Of a stretch of 44,552 nucleotides of DNA, positions 1 through 7,710 are shown piece by piece; the stretch's first letter is position 1; each line of letters begins with the position of its first letter. Below the pieces are notes generated by a model that saw only the letters and a program-made list of their open reading frames with translations, made no database searches and was not told the origin of the DNA. The stretch spans positions 1 to 44,552 of the forward strand of contig JBELMB010000025.1 of the NCBI GenBank assembly GCA_042088665.1, written 5' to 3'. This stretch comes from JBELMB01 sp042088665 (lineage in GTDB: Bacteria > Pseudomonadota > Alphaproteobacteria > Rhodobacterales > Rhodobacteraceae). Position numbers and translations under genes: made by a program.

Positions 1-1
1 G

Positions 2-1315
2 TCGCAGATCCTCGCCACCACGACCAAGGTCGCGCAAAGCGTGCCGGAGGGAGACAACCTCGCACGGATCCGTGAACCTGGCACCGACCTGACACTCACT
101 GCGGCTTATGCGCTTGTCGACGAAGAAGCAGACGTTGCGCCAATCCTCTCCTCGAGCGCGGTGCGCGCAGCGCTTGAGGCGCATGTGGACGGGGGCAAGG
201 TCGGAGGTTTTGCCCTGGCGAGCCTCGACAATCAGGAAAACCGGCTCAAGGCCTATGATGCGCTCGCCTCGGAGGGGACAGTGCCCGCCCGCGCCACCGA
301 CGAAAGCATCACGCAGACATTGGCAGGCTGGATCATCTACGAGGCCTACGACGAAAAAGACCCGGCGGTGACCGACGCCGCCGCCGCCGCCCAGGCGCTG
401 GTCGAAACCCGGGTGGGCGCCTCACAGGCCGCGGACCTCGCGCTGGATGCGGTCTCCCTTGCCTCGATCTACTTTCTCGCGGCCATCGGCCTGGCCATCA
501 CGTTCGGCGTGATGGGGGTCATCAACATGGCCCATGGCGAATTCATCATGATGGGCGCCTACACCGGCTACGTCGTGCAGCTCATCATCCCGAACTACAC
601 GCTGTCCCTGATCGTGGCGCTGCCCCTGGCGTTCATCATCACCTTTGGCGCCGGTGTGGCGATGGAACGACTGGTGATCCGCTGGCTCTACACCCGCCCA
701 CTGGAAACACTGTTGGCGACCTTCGGCGTGTCCATCGCGCTCCAGCAATTGGCCAAGAACATCTTTGGCACGCAAGCCCGTCCGCTGACCTCTCCCGGCT
801 GGCTCGACGGCGCCTGGCAGATCAATGACGTCATCGCGATCTCCTATATCCGGATCGCCATTTTTGTCCTCGCGCTGCTGTTCCTTGGCCTCTTGCTGTT
901 CATCCTAAAACGCACGCGCCTCGGCCTCGAAGTCCGCGCCGTGACGCAAAACCCGCGCATGGCGGCGTCGATGGGGATCAACCCGGACCGCATCAAGATG
1001 ATGACCTTCGGCCTCGGCTCCGGCATCGCCGGAATCGCCGGTGTGGCTATTGGCCTCTACGCCAAGGTCACCTCTGAAATGGGTGCAGACTACATTGTCC
1101 AAAGCTTCATGACCGTGGTTGTGGGCGGCGTTGGCAATGTCTGGGGCACCCTCGCCGGCGCTGGCATGATCGGCATCTTCCAGAAAGGGATCGAGTGGCT
1201 GAACCCCTCCAACACTCTCGCCGCCCAGACCTACATGATCCTCTTCATCATCCTATTCATCCAGTTCCGGCCCAAAGGCATCGTCGCCCTCAAGGGCCGC
1301 GCAGCAGGAGACTGA
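2..1315 (+). CDS. urtB: Urea ABC transporter permease UrtB (5' end outside window)
   Basis: Inner-membrane permease of the urea ABC importer. The frame is open from base 2, so the start lies upstream; 437 residues are visible. The first ~140 are hydrophilic and alanine-rich, as in the extracytoplasmic N-terminal part of UrtB proteins. A LivH-like permease domain follows, with GVMGVINMAHGEFIMMGAY in the first membrane segments and the segment FGLGSGIAGIAGVAIGLYAK further on, then several hydrophobic helices to the C-terminus. It is followed on the same strand by urtC, urtD and urtE, which sets it apart from a branched-chain amino acid permease. urtA, the binding protein, is expected upstream but is not in view. 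The stop is at 1313-1315. Confidence 0.93.
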   Translation, partial: SQILATTTKVAQSVPEGDNLARIREPGTDLTLTAAYALVDEEADVAPILSSSAVRAALEAHVDGGKVGGFALASLDNQENRLKAYDALASEGTVPARATDESITQTLAGWIIYEAYDEKDPAVTDAAAAAQALVETRVGASQAADLALDAVSLASIYFLAAIGLAITFGVMGVINMAHGEFIMMGAYTGYVVQLIIPNYTLSLIVALPLAFIITFGAGVAMERLVIRWLYTRPLETLLATFGVSIALQQLAKNIFGTQARPLTSPGWLDGAWQINDVIAISYIRIAIFVLALLFLGLLLFILKRTRLGLEVRAVTQNPRMAASMGINPDRIKMMTFGLGSGIAGIAGVAIGLYAKVTSEMGADYIVQSFMTVVVGGVGNVWGTLAGAGMIGIFQKGIEWLNPSNTLAAQTYMILFIILFIQFRPKGIVALKGRAAGD

Positions 1316-1319
1316 CACC

Positions 1320-1517
1320 ATGCGCAGCCTGTTTGCCAACCTCTATGCCCCGTTGCCGAGCGCCTCAAAGACCCTTCCTTTGGCTTCTCTGTTTCAAAAA
1401 TACTCCCTTCAGGCGCACCCTGCCGGGTCCCGCGACATGACCAACAGCCGCGCGACCGCAAAGCCCGAGCGGTTTGCGCCGGCAAAATGCGATCTGACCG
1501 AAGGAGACCGCTCATGA
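1320..1517 (+). CDS. Possible 65-aa small ORF bridging urtB and urtC
   Basis: ATG four bases after the urtB stop, preceded by AGGAG at 1306-1310 with normal spacing. The 65-codon frame ends in a TGA (1515-1517) that overlaps the urtC ATG (1514-1516), giving an ATGA junction as in coupled genes. I recognise no domain; the product is basic and Ser/Ala/Pro-rich with no obvious membrane segment. The middle of the frame contains an intergenic repeat motif (1384-1407) found twice elsewhere in the window, which argues for non-coding spacer. It may be a leader-type ORF that carries ribosomes to urtC, or chance. Confidence 0.3.
   Translation: MRSLFANLYAPLPSASKTLPLASLFQKYSLQAHPAGSRDMTNSRATAKPERFAPAKCDLTEGDRS
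1384..1407 (+). repeat. Dispersed intergenic repeat, copy 1
   Basis: A 24-bp stretch whose core is CTGTTTCAAAAATACTCC. Close relatives lie at 3425-3450 and 17239-17263, each outside a recognised gene and on the same strand. I associate such short motifs with spacers of Rhodobacterales genomes, from memory only. Function is unknown; there is no clear hairpin at this copy. Confidence 0.55.
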
Positions 1518-2677
1518 ACCGCAGCTTCTTCGCCCAGAACCCTTCGGTTCTTTGGTTCATCGCTCTGCTTGGCGTGTTCACCGTAGTGGTGACCGTCCTC
1601 GCCGAAGGCAGCGGCACGGGCGTGATCTCGACCTCTTTCGTCAAGACCCTCGGCAAGACGCTTTGCCTTTGCCTCGTGGCCATCGCCATGGACGTGGTCT
1701 GGGGCTATTGCGGGATCCTCTCGCTCGGCCACTTCGCGTTTTTCGGGATCGGCGGATACGCTATCGGCATGTGGCTGATGTATGCGCGCACGGAAAACAT
1801 CGTCACCGACAGCCTCGCGAACCAGATTATCCCCCCAACCCCCACCGAAATCTCCGACGCCATTGCAACGCAGATCTTCGGCGTCGTCGGCGCGTCAGAG
1901 TTCCCACCGATCTGGGCATTTGCACATTCTCTACCGCTGCAACTGCTGATGATCATCCTCGTGCCGGGACTGCTGGCGCTGGTCTTTGGCTGGCTGGCAT
2001 TCCGTTCCCGCGTGACGGGCGTTTACCTGTCGATCCTGACCCAGGCCATGACACTCGCGCTCTCGCTCTACCTGTTTCAGAACGACAGCGGGCTGCGGGG
2101 CAACAACGGCCTCTCGGGCTTGCAGAACATCCCCGGTTTCGAGAGCATGCCGCAAGGGCAGATATCGATCTACTTCCTCTGGGCCTCTGCACTGGCGCTG
2201 GCTCTGGGCTACCTGCTCTTTGCCTTCGTGACCTCTGGCAAGATGGGGTCCGTGGTCCGTGCAATTCGCGATGATGAAACGCGCGTGCGCTTCCTCGGTT
2301 ACCATGTCGAAAGCTACAAACTCTTCGTGTTCACCCTGACGGCAGTGATCTCGGGCATCGCCGGAGCGCTCTATTATCCGCAGGCCGGTATCATCAACCC
2401 GGCCGAGGTGGCCCCGATCGCCTCGATCTACCTCGCGGTCTGGGTCGCGATCGGCGGGCGCGGTCGCCTTTACGGCGCGGTGCTCGGCACCGTCTTTGTC
2501 ACACTGCTGTCCAGCTGGTTCACTGGCGGCGGCGCCCCCAATATCGACCTGGGGTTCTACACAGTCCAGTGGACGGACTGGTGGCTGGTGCTGCTGGGCT
2601 TCTCCTTCGTTGCGGTCACACTCTTCGCGCCACAGGGTCTGGGCGGCCTCGTCGACAAGATCGTGAGAAAACAATGA
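1514..2677 (+). CDS. urtC: Urea ABC transporter permease UrtC
   Basis: Second permease of the urea importer, 387 aa, LivM-like. The start at 1514 is chosen because AAGGAG (1501-1506) sits eight bases before it. An in-frame ATG at 1487 lacks such a site. About eight to ten hydrophobic segments are visible. Family features include VWGYCGILSLGHFAFFGIGG near residues 60-80 and SGIAGALYYPQAGIINP in the C-terminal half. A loop of about 40 residues after the second segment (near residues 95-135) separates two hydrophobic blocks. The gene ends in an ATGA overlap with urtD, so translation is probably coupled. Together with UrtB it forms the membrane channel. Confidence 0.95.
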   Translation: MNRSFFAQNPSVLWFIALLGVFTVVVTVLAEGSGTGVISTSFVKTLGKTLCLCLVAIAMDVVWGYCGILSLGHFAFFGIGGYAIGMWLMYARTENIVTDSLANQIIPPTPTEISDAIATQIFGVVGASEFPPIWAFAHSLPLQLLMIILVPGLLALVFGWLAFRSRVTGVYLSILTQAMTLALSLYLFQNDSGLRGNNGLSGLQNIPGFESMPQGQISIYFLWASALALALGYLLFAFVTSGKMGSVVRAIRDDETRVRFLGYHVESYKLFVFTLTAVISGIAGALYYPQAGIINPAEVAPIASIYLAVWVAIGGRGRLYGAVLGTVFVTLLSSWFTGGGAPNIDLGFYTVQWTDWWLVLLGFSFVAVTLFAPQGLGGLVDKIVRKQ

Positions 2678-3414
2678 GCACGCTTCTCGAAATGTCCGGC
2701 GTCTCCGTCTCCTTCGACGGGTTCAAGGCGATCAACAACCTGTCCTTCCAGATCGGCGAACCAGAACTGCGCGCCATCATCGGCCCCAATGGCGCTGGCA
2801 AGACGACCTTCATGGATATCATCACCGGCAAGACCCGCCCCGACAACGGTCAGGTCATCTGGGGAGAACGCAACATCTCTCTGCTCGGCCTGTCCGAAAG
2901 CCAGATCGCCCGCGAAGGCATCGGTCGCAAATTCCAGAAACCCACCGTTTTCGAGGCCCAGACCGTGCGCGAAAACCTCGCCATGGCGCTCAAGAACGAC
3001 CGCGGCCCCTTCGACGTGCTCTTCTACAAGAAGACCAGCGAAGGCGCCGCCCGGATCGAAGCCATCGCCGAACAGACCGGCCTGACCGACAGCCTGACCC
3101 GCCAGGCAGGCGAACTCAGCCATGGGCAAAAGCAATGGCTCGAGATCGGCATGCTTCTGGCACAGGAACCCCGCCTCCTGCTCGTCGATGAACCCGCCGC
3201 CGGCATGACCCCGGCAGAGCGGGAAAAGACCACCCAGATGCTGGTCGATGCCGCCAAGACCCGCGCCGTCGTGGTCGTCGAACACGACATGGAATTCGTC
3301 CGCCGCCTCGGATGCAAAGTCACTGTCCTGAACGAAGGCTCCGTCCTCGCCGAAGGCTCCATCGACCATGTCACTCAAGACCCGCAAGTCATCGATGTCT
3401 ATCTCGGACGCTGA
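2674..3414 (+). CDS. urtD: Urea ABC transporter ATPase UrtD
   Basis: First ATPase of the urea importer, 246 aa, cytoplasmic. Walker A GPNGAGKT is at residues 37-44, the signature LSHGQ at 149-153, Walker B LLLVDEP at about 168-174, and the H-loop histidine lies in VVVVEHDMEFV. LSHGQ in place of LSGGQ is normal for LivG/UrtD-type subunits. The start overlaps the urtC stop by four bases. A frame open further upstream (from 2569) lies inside urtC and is not used. The 72-base spacer to urtE holds a copy of the dispersed repeat. Confidence 0.95.
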   Translation: MSTLLEMSGVSVSFDGFKAINNLSFQIGEPELRAIIGPNGAGKTTFMDIITGKTRPDNGQVIWGERNISLLGLSESQIAREGIGRKFQKPTVFEAQTVRENLAMALKNDRGPFDVLFYKKTSEGAARIEAIAEQTGLTDSLTRQAGELSHGQKQWLEIGMLLAQEPRLLLVDEPAAGMTPAEREKTTQMLVDAAKTRAVVVVEHDMEFVRRLGCKVTVLNEGSVLAEGSIDHVTQDPQVIDVYLGR

Positions 3415-3424
3415 CAGGATGCGG

Positions 3425-3450
3425 GTTTCTCTGTTTTCCAAATACTCAAT
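3425..3450 (+). repeat. Dispersed intergenic repeat, copy 2
   Basis: Variant of the motif at 1384-1407, reading TTTCTCTGTTTTCCAAATAC at its core, in the short spacer between urtD and urtE. It differs from copies 1 and 3 mainly by CC in the A-run. It lies downstream of a stop and upstream of a gene on the same strand, as copy 1 does. No function can be assigned. Confidence 0.5.
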
Positions 3451-3486
3451 CCTTCCCGGCGCCACGCCGCGCAACGAGACCGCCCC

Positions 3487-4185
3487 ATGCTGACCCTCTC
3501 AGACCTCACCCTGCACTACGGCCGCTCCCAGATCCTCTACGATGTCTCGATGCAGGCAAAGGCGGGCGCCGTGACCTGCCTGATGGGCACGAACGGCGTC
3601 GGCAAGACCTCCCTGCTCAAGGCGATCTCGGGCACGCATCCCCGCTCCGGCGGCGGCATGACACTCGATGGCGCAGAGATCAGCCGCAACGCGCCGGCCC
3701 ATGCGCGCGCCCGCGCCGGTGTCGGCTACGTCCCCCAGGGCCGCGACATCTTTCCCCTGATGACGGTGCGGGAAAACCTCGAAACCGGCTATGCCTGCCT
3801 GCCGAAATCGGACTGGGGCGTGCCGGACGAGATCTTTGAGCTTTTCCCCATCCTGAAGGATTTCCTCGGGCGGCGTGGCGGCGACCTCTCGGGCGGGCAG
3901 CAGCAGCAGTTGGCCATCGCCCGCGCGCTGATCGCACGACCAAAGCTGTTGCTCCTTGATGAACCGACCGAAGGCATTCAGCCCAATATCATCAAACAAA
4001 TCGGCGAAGTGATCAAAATCCTGCGCGCCCGCGGTGATATGGCGATTGTCCTCGTGGAGCAGTTCTTTGATTTCGCCTATGATCTGGGCGACCACTTCGT
4101 TGCGCTTGAACGCGGTCGCGTGATCCATGACGCGACAAAGGACCAGACACCCCGGGAAACACTGCTTGAGAAAGTGTCGGTTTAA
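3487..4185 (+). CDS. urtE: Urea ABC transporter ATPase UrtE
   Basis: Second ATPase of the urea importer, 232 aa, LivF-like. Walker A GTNGVGKT is at residues 34-41, Q-loop region GYVPQGRDIFP at 80-90, signature LSGGQ at 134-138, and Walker B LLLLDEP at 154-160, followed by the UrtE-typical TEGIQPNIIKQIG. The H-loop position reads VLVEQFFDF, with Gln where His is usual, as in LivF/UrtE proteins. The start has only a weak ribosome-binding site. It ends the visible urt operon; no clear terminator follows. Confidence 0.95.
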   Translation: MLTLSDLTLHYGRSQILYDVSMQAKAGAVTCLMGTNGVGKTSLLKAISGTHPRSGGGMTLDGAEISRNAPAHARARAGVGYVPQGRDIFPLMTVRENLETGYACLPKSDWGVPDEIFELFPILKDFLGRRGGDLSGGQQQQLAIARALIARPKLLLLDEPTEGIQPNIIKQIGEVIKILRARGDMAIVLVEQFFDFAYDLGDHFVALERGRVIHDATKDQTPRETLLEKVSV

Positions 4186-4454
4186 CGCGCGTCAAGACCA
4201 TTTCGCGGCCTGCAAAACCACGTCAATCCAGCCCAAGCCAGGTCTCATGCGACGCCGCGACACTTGATCGTGCAACCATGTCTCGCATGAATACAAGCGC
4301 TTGGACCTCTGCCTCCAGAACACATTTTTCTGAAATTTGAATGGATTATCCCTGCTCGACTCGTCGTGGAAACCTCCCCGATACGCGCAGTTGTTAACCA
4401 CCGAAGTGCCATACCCAATCGACAAGTTTCGTAGCCAAAAAGGCAAGATTCACG

Positions 4455-5909
4455 ATGACACAGGCACTGCAAAAGAAATTGAAGCGCTTCGAGTTGGACG
4501 GCAAGAACACCGACCGCCTCAAGAAAGTTGGCGAGGCACTGATCCCCGAACTCGATACCGTTCTGGAGGCCTTCTATGACCGCGCCAAGGCGGATCCGGA
4601 CCTTGCCGCTTTCTTTGATGGACCGGAGCGCATGACCTATGCGCGCAACGCCCAGAGAAAGCACTGGGAAATCCTTCTGAGTGCGCAATTCGATGAGGAA
4701 TACCTGGCCTCCATCGACCGGATCGGCCGCACCCATGCACGCATCAATCTCCCGCTGGAGGCATATATGTCAGCCTATGCGCTGGCCACGTCGGATCTGT
4801 TGAACCGCTTTCTTGAAAAGGGCCGCACCGGGTTTTCTCAGCGCGCCATTCCGGAAATCCGCCGCCGGGTGGGCGTGATGACCCGCGCCTTTGCGCTGGA
4901 CATCGAAAGCGTGGTCGAAACCACCTTTCGCATTCAGGCAGAGGAGCAATCGGCCGCCTTCTCCCACATCATTGCCGCAATCGAAAAGATGGCCGCAGGC
5001 GATCTGACACATGTGGTGCCCAGCCCGGATGAAAGCGATTTTCCCGCTGAATTCGATCCGGTGCGCGTGCGTTTGAACGAGGCGAATGCCGCACTTGGCA
5101 ACGTTCTGGCGCGCGTGTCGCGCACGATGCATGGCCTGCAATCCGTCGTGGACGAGGTCAGCTCCGCCGCCGACAACCTGTCAAACCGCACGGCGAGCCA
5201 GGCGGCCGCACTGGAACAGACCGCCGCCGCCGTGCACGAGTTGACCCAGAACGTCGCGCAATCCTCCGCCAGCACGGAGCAGGCCAAGGAAGTGGCCCAT
5301 GAGGCCGCGCGCTCTGCCGAAGAAGGCGCCAAGACCGTTTCCGAAGCCTCCGAAGCGATGGGCCGGATCCAGACCTCTTCGGACCGCATCACGCAGATCA
5401 TCGGCCTGATCGAGGACATCGCCTTCCAGACCAATCTGCTGGCGCTCAACGCGGGGGTAGAGGCCGCGCGCGCAGGTCCTGCGGGCCGCGGTTTCGCGGT
5501 GGTTGCCGAAGAAGTGCGGGGCCTTGCCGGCAATGCCTCCGACGCGGCGCGCCAGATCAAGGACCTCGTCTCCCAAAGCTCCAAAGAGGTCGCAAGCGGT
5601 GTGGACATGATCCAGACCGCCGCCAATACGCTGGGTCTCATCGTGAAAAAGTTCGACCACGTTGCGGATCTGACCGGGCAGATGGCCACCGCCGCACATG
5701 CCCAATCCGTGGCATTGAACGAGGTGAACGCGGCCGTCTCGCAGGTCGACAGCGTCACCCAGCAAAATGCAGCCATGGTCGAAGACACCTCCTCCGCCAC
5801 GAAGCGGATGCACGCCGACGCCGAAGAGGTCTACGGCATCCTCTCCGGGATCAAGGTCTTTGACCTCGCGCCCGATCCGACTTTGGCGCGTCCCCACCGC
5901 GCGGCCTGA
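4455..5909 (+). CDS. Globin-coupled methyl-accepting chemotaxis protein (HemAT-like)
   Basis: Soluble haem-based aerotaxis-type transducer, 484 aa. Residues 1-150 form a sensor globin; IGRTHARINLP (about 90-100) carries the likely proximal haem ligand His94. A linker of about 155-215 (IEKMAAGDLTHVV) resembles HAMP sequence. Residues ~215-470 are the MCP signalling domain, with the hairpin core IEDIAFQTNLLALNAGVEAA and GRGFAVVAEEVRGLAG. There is no membrane segment, so it should be cytoplasmic, and no C-terminal receptor pentapeptide. It stands alone, 269 bases after urtE; no chemotaxis genes are nearby. Oxygen is the usual ligand in this family; that is inferred here. Confidence 0.9.
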   Translation: MTQALQKKLKRFELDGKNTDRLKKVGEALIPELDTVLEAFYDRAKADPDLAAFFDGPERMTYARNAQRKHWEILLSAQFDEEYLASIDRIGRTHARINLPLEAYMSAYALATSDLLNRFLEKGRTGFSQRAIPEIRRRVGVMTRAFALDIESVVETTFRIQAEEQSAAFSHIIAAIEKMAAGDLTHVVPSPDESDFPAEFDPVRVRLNEANAALGNVLARVSRTMHGLQSVVDEVSSAADNLSNRTASQAAALEQTAAAVHELTQNVAQSSASTEQAKEVAHEAARSAEEGAKTVSEASEAMGRIQTSSDRITQIIGLIEDIAFQTNLLALNAGVEAARAGPAGRGFAVVAEEVRGLAGNASDAARQIKDLVSQSSKEVASGVDMIQTAANTLGLIVKKFDHVADLTGQMATAAHAQSVALNEVNAAVSQVDSVTQQNAAMVEDTSSATKRMHADAEEVYGILSGIKVFDLAPDPTLARPHRAA

Positions 5910-6014
5910 AACAGGCGGCGTCGCGGACGCCATACGACCCGGTGCCCGTAGCCCATGGCAATAGTCGAGGGCGGCAATAATCCAGCGTCCTTGGTGCGCA
6001 TCGCGCAGCGAGGG

Positions 6015-7541
6015 TTAGACAGTCCGGATCGGAAAGGCTGCCTTGATGGCCGCATCCTGTTCCGGAGACAGGTAGGTCGGATGGTGTGTGTCGAGGATCT
6101 CGCGCGCGCGGACCTTTGCCCGCGTCTTGGCCTCCAGCGCGCCTGCCTCTTCCCAGGCGCGCGGGGCATCCCGATCTGCAAGGCCGGGATAGAGGTAGTC
6201 GCGCTCCATCGCGGCATATGTCTGGTCTGCGCCCAGAAAATGCCCCTCTCCCAGAACGACATCGCAGATCGCGTCGAACCCCAATGTCTCTTCCGTGACT
6301 TCGACGCCACGCAACACCCTGTGGACCGCACCCAGCATCTCGTCGTCCAGCACGAACCCTTCGAAACTGGCGCCCAACAGTGCCGCGGTCATGCCCGCAC
6401 TCTCGTACACGAGGTTGCCCCCGGCCAGCCCCGCGGCCAGTGCCGTCAGCGCCTTTTCAGAACCGTATTGCGCATCGATGGCCTTTGCGTCGCTCATGCA
6501 GGCCGCGACGCCTGACGGCAGGTCCAGCCAATTCGACAACTGCGCCGAGGCCGCGTTCAGCACAGCCACCTCGCCCCCGCCTCCGGAAAAGGCCCCGGTG
6601 CGCAGATCGATGACCAGCGGCCAGTTGGAAAACACCATGGGGTGACCGGGACGGATCACATGCACCATGACAAGGCTGGCCAGCGTTTCCGCAAGGGACT
6701 GCGCCAGAAAACCGGCCAATGTTGCGGGTGCGGTCGCCCCAGACTGCGCCGCGGTGATGTTGGAAATCGGGATATTGTGAGCAACGCATTCATAGACCAC
6801 GTCAACCGCGTCCTCGCCAAAGCGCATCGGGGAAATCACCGGGCTGATATGCGCCTTCAGGAAGGGCCGCCGGGAAAATGCCTCCGGTCCCCCGGCGGCA
6901 ATGTCCAGCATCCTGACAATCGGCGAAACGCTTTGCGCCAGCGTAAAGGCCGTCGCCACGGGCTTTGTCGTGTTGCGCAACAGCGCGTAGACCGTGTTCA
7001 CGTCCAGTTCAAAGACGTCCTCGACGTCGGTGGCGATGCAACAGCGGGTGAACCAGCTCACGTTGTCCAACCGGTCCTGGAGCCGCGTAAAATCATGCAG
7101 ATCCCGAAGCGTGGCAGGCCGGTAGCGCCCGGTGTCGAGGTCAAGCGTCTGCACTGCCGCACCTCCGGTGCCAAAGAACACCGCATCGCCCCCCACGTCG
7201 ATGTCGCGTGCAGGATCGCGCCCATGCAACGTAAACCGCTTGGGCGCGGCCTCGATGGCCGCCTCCACCAGCGGGCGGGGCAGGCAGACGCGCGCGCCCT
7301 TCTCCACGGCCCCGGCAGCCAGCAGATCACGCCGCAATCGATCGGGCACCTCGCCCATGCCCAGCTCTGACAACAGCCGCAAGGCACAGGCATGGATCTG
7401 CACCAGTTCCGTGTCGCTCAGGGGCCGGTACTGCCCCCCCGATTGCCCGGGCGGCGCAGGGTTCACCGGCCCCCGGGCGCGGTCCCGATGCTTGGCGCCG
7501 CGTCCACTGCGCCGCCGTGAAGATTTGCCGGAGTCGTTCAT
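6015..7541 (-). CDS. Trimethylamine methyltransferase (MttB) family protein, non-pyrrolysine type
   Basis: A 508-aa MttB superfamily (COG5598) protein. Sequence seen: N-terminal basic tail, then YRPLSDTELVQIHACALRLL, GTGGAAVQTLDLDTGRYRPAT, the central ISPVISPMRFGEDAV, and a C-terminal ERDYLYP segment. Archaeal MttB has an amber codon read as pyrrolysine; here the frame is continuous, as in the glycine betaine methyltransferase branch (MtgB). The substrate is probably a quaternary amine, but this is inference. The start at 7541 is chosen at the first ATG before the conserved region; the frame continues upstream to 7766 over the divergent gene. No corrinoid protein gene is visible beside it. 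Its partner is probably the divergent flavoprotein gene at 7711. Confidence 0.85.
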   Translation of the reverse strand: MNDSGKSSRRRSGRGAKHRDRARGPVNPAPPGQSGGQYRPLSDTELVQIHACALRLLSELGMGEVPDRLRRDLLAAGAVEKGARVCLPRPLVEAAIEAAPKRFTLHGRDPARDIDVGGDAVFFGTGGAAVQTLDLDTGRYRPATLRDLHDFTRLQDRLDNVSWFTRCCIATDVEDVFELDVNTVYALLRNTTKPVATAFTLAQSVSPIVRMLDIAAGGPEAFSRRPFLKAHISPVISPMRFGEDAVDVVYECVAHNIPISNITAAQSGATAPATLAGFLAQSLAETLASLVMVHVIRPGHPMVFSNWPLVIDLRTGAFSGGGGEVAVLNAASAQLSNWLDLPSGVAACMSDAKAIDAQYGSEKALTALAAGLAGGNLVYESAGMTAALLGASFEGFVLDDEMLGAVHRVLRGVEVTEETLGFDAICDVVLGEGHFLGADQTYAAMERDYLYPGLADRDAPRAWEEAGALEAKTRAKVRAREILDTHHPTYLSPEQDAAIKAAFPIRTV

Positions 7542-7710
7542 GACGCCACTAGGTCGGCGCCGGTCTGAACTGACAAGCGGCACGCCATAGATGAAGCTTT
7601 TCGAAATCTCCGTTTCACGAAGATCGAAACCACAGCCAATGCCTTGCTTTGCGACGGCAATCTCGTCCCTTTCCGGACCAGAGTGTTGCACCCCAAAGGG
7701 AGGACCCCGC
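7542..7710. promoter_or_regulatory. Divergent promoter region between mttB-like and GcvT-type genes
   Basis: 169 bases must carry both promoters. Around 7598-7629 there is an imperfect dyad, TTTCGAAATCT facing AGATCGAAA, which could be an operator for a shared regulator, but the match is weak. The right-hand gene has AGGGAGGA just upstream of its ATG. No regulator gene is adjacent. Confidence 0.3.

Noticed and set aside
6015..7541. Possible pyrrolysine-containing trimethylamine methyltransferase
   Set aside because: There is no in-frame amber codon within the gene, so the pyrrolysine-dependent class does not apply.
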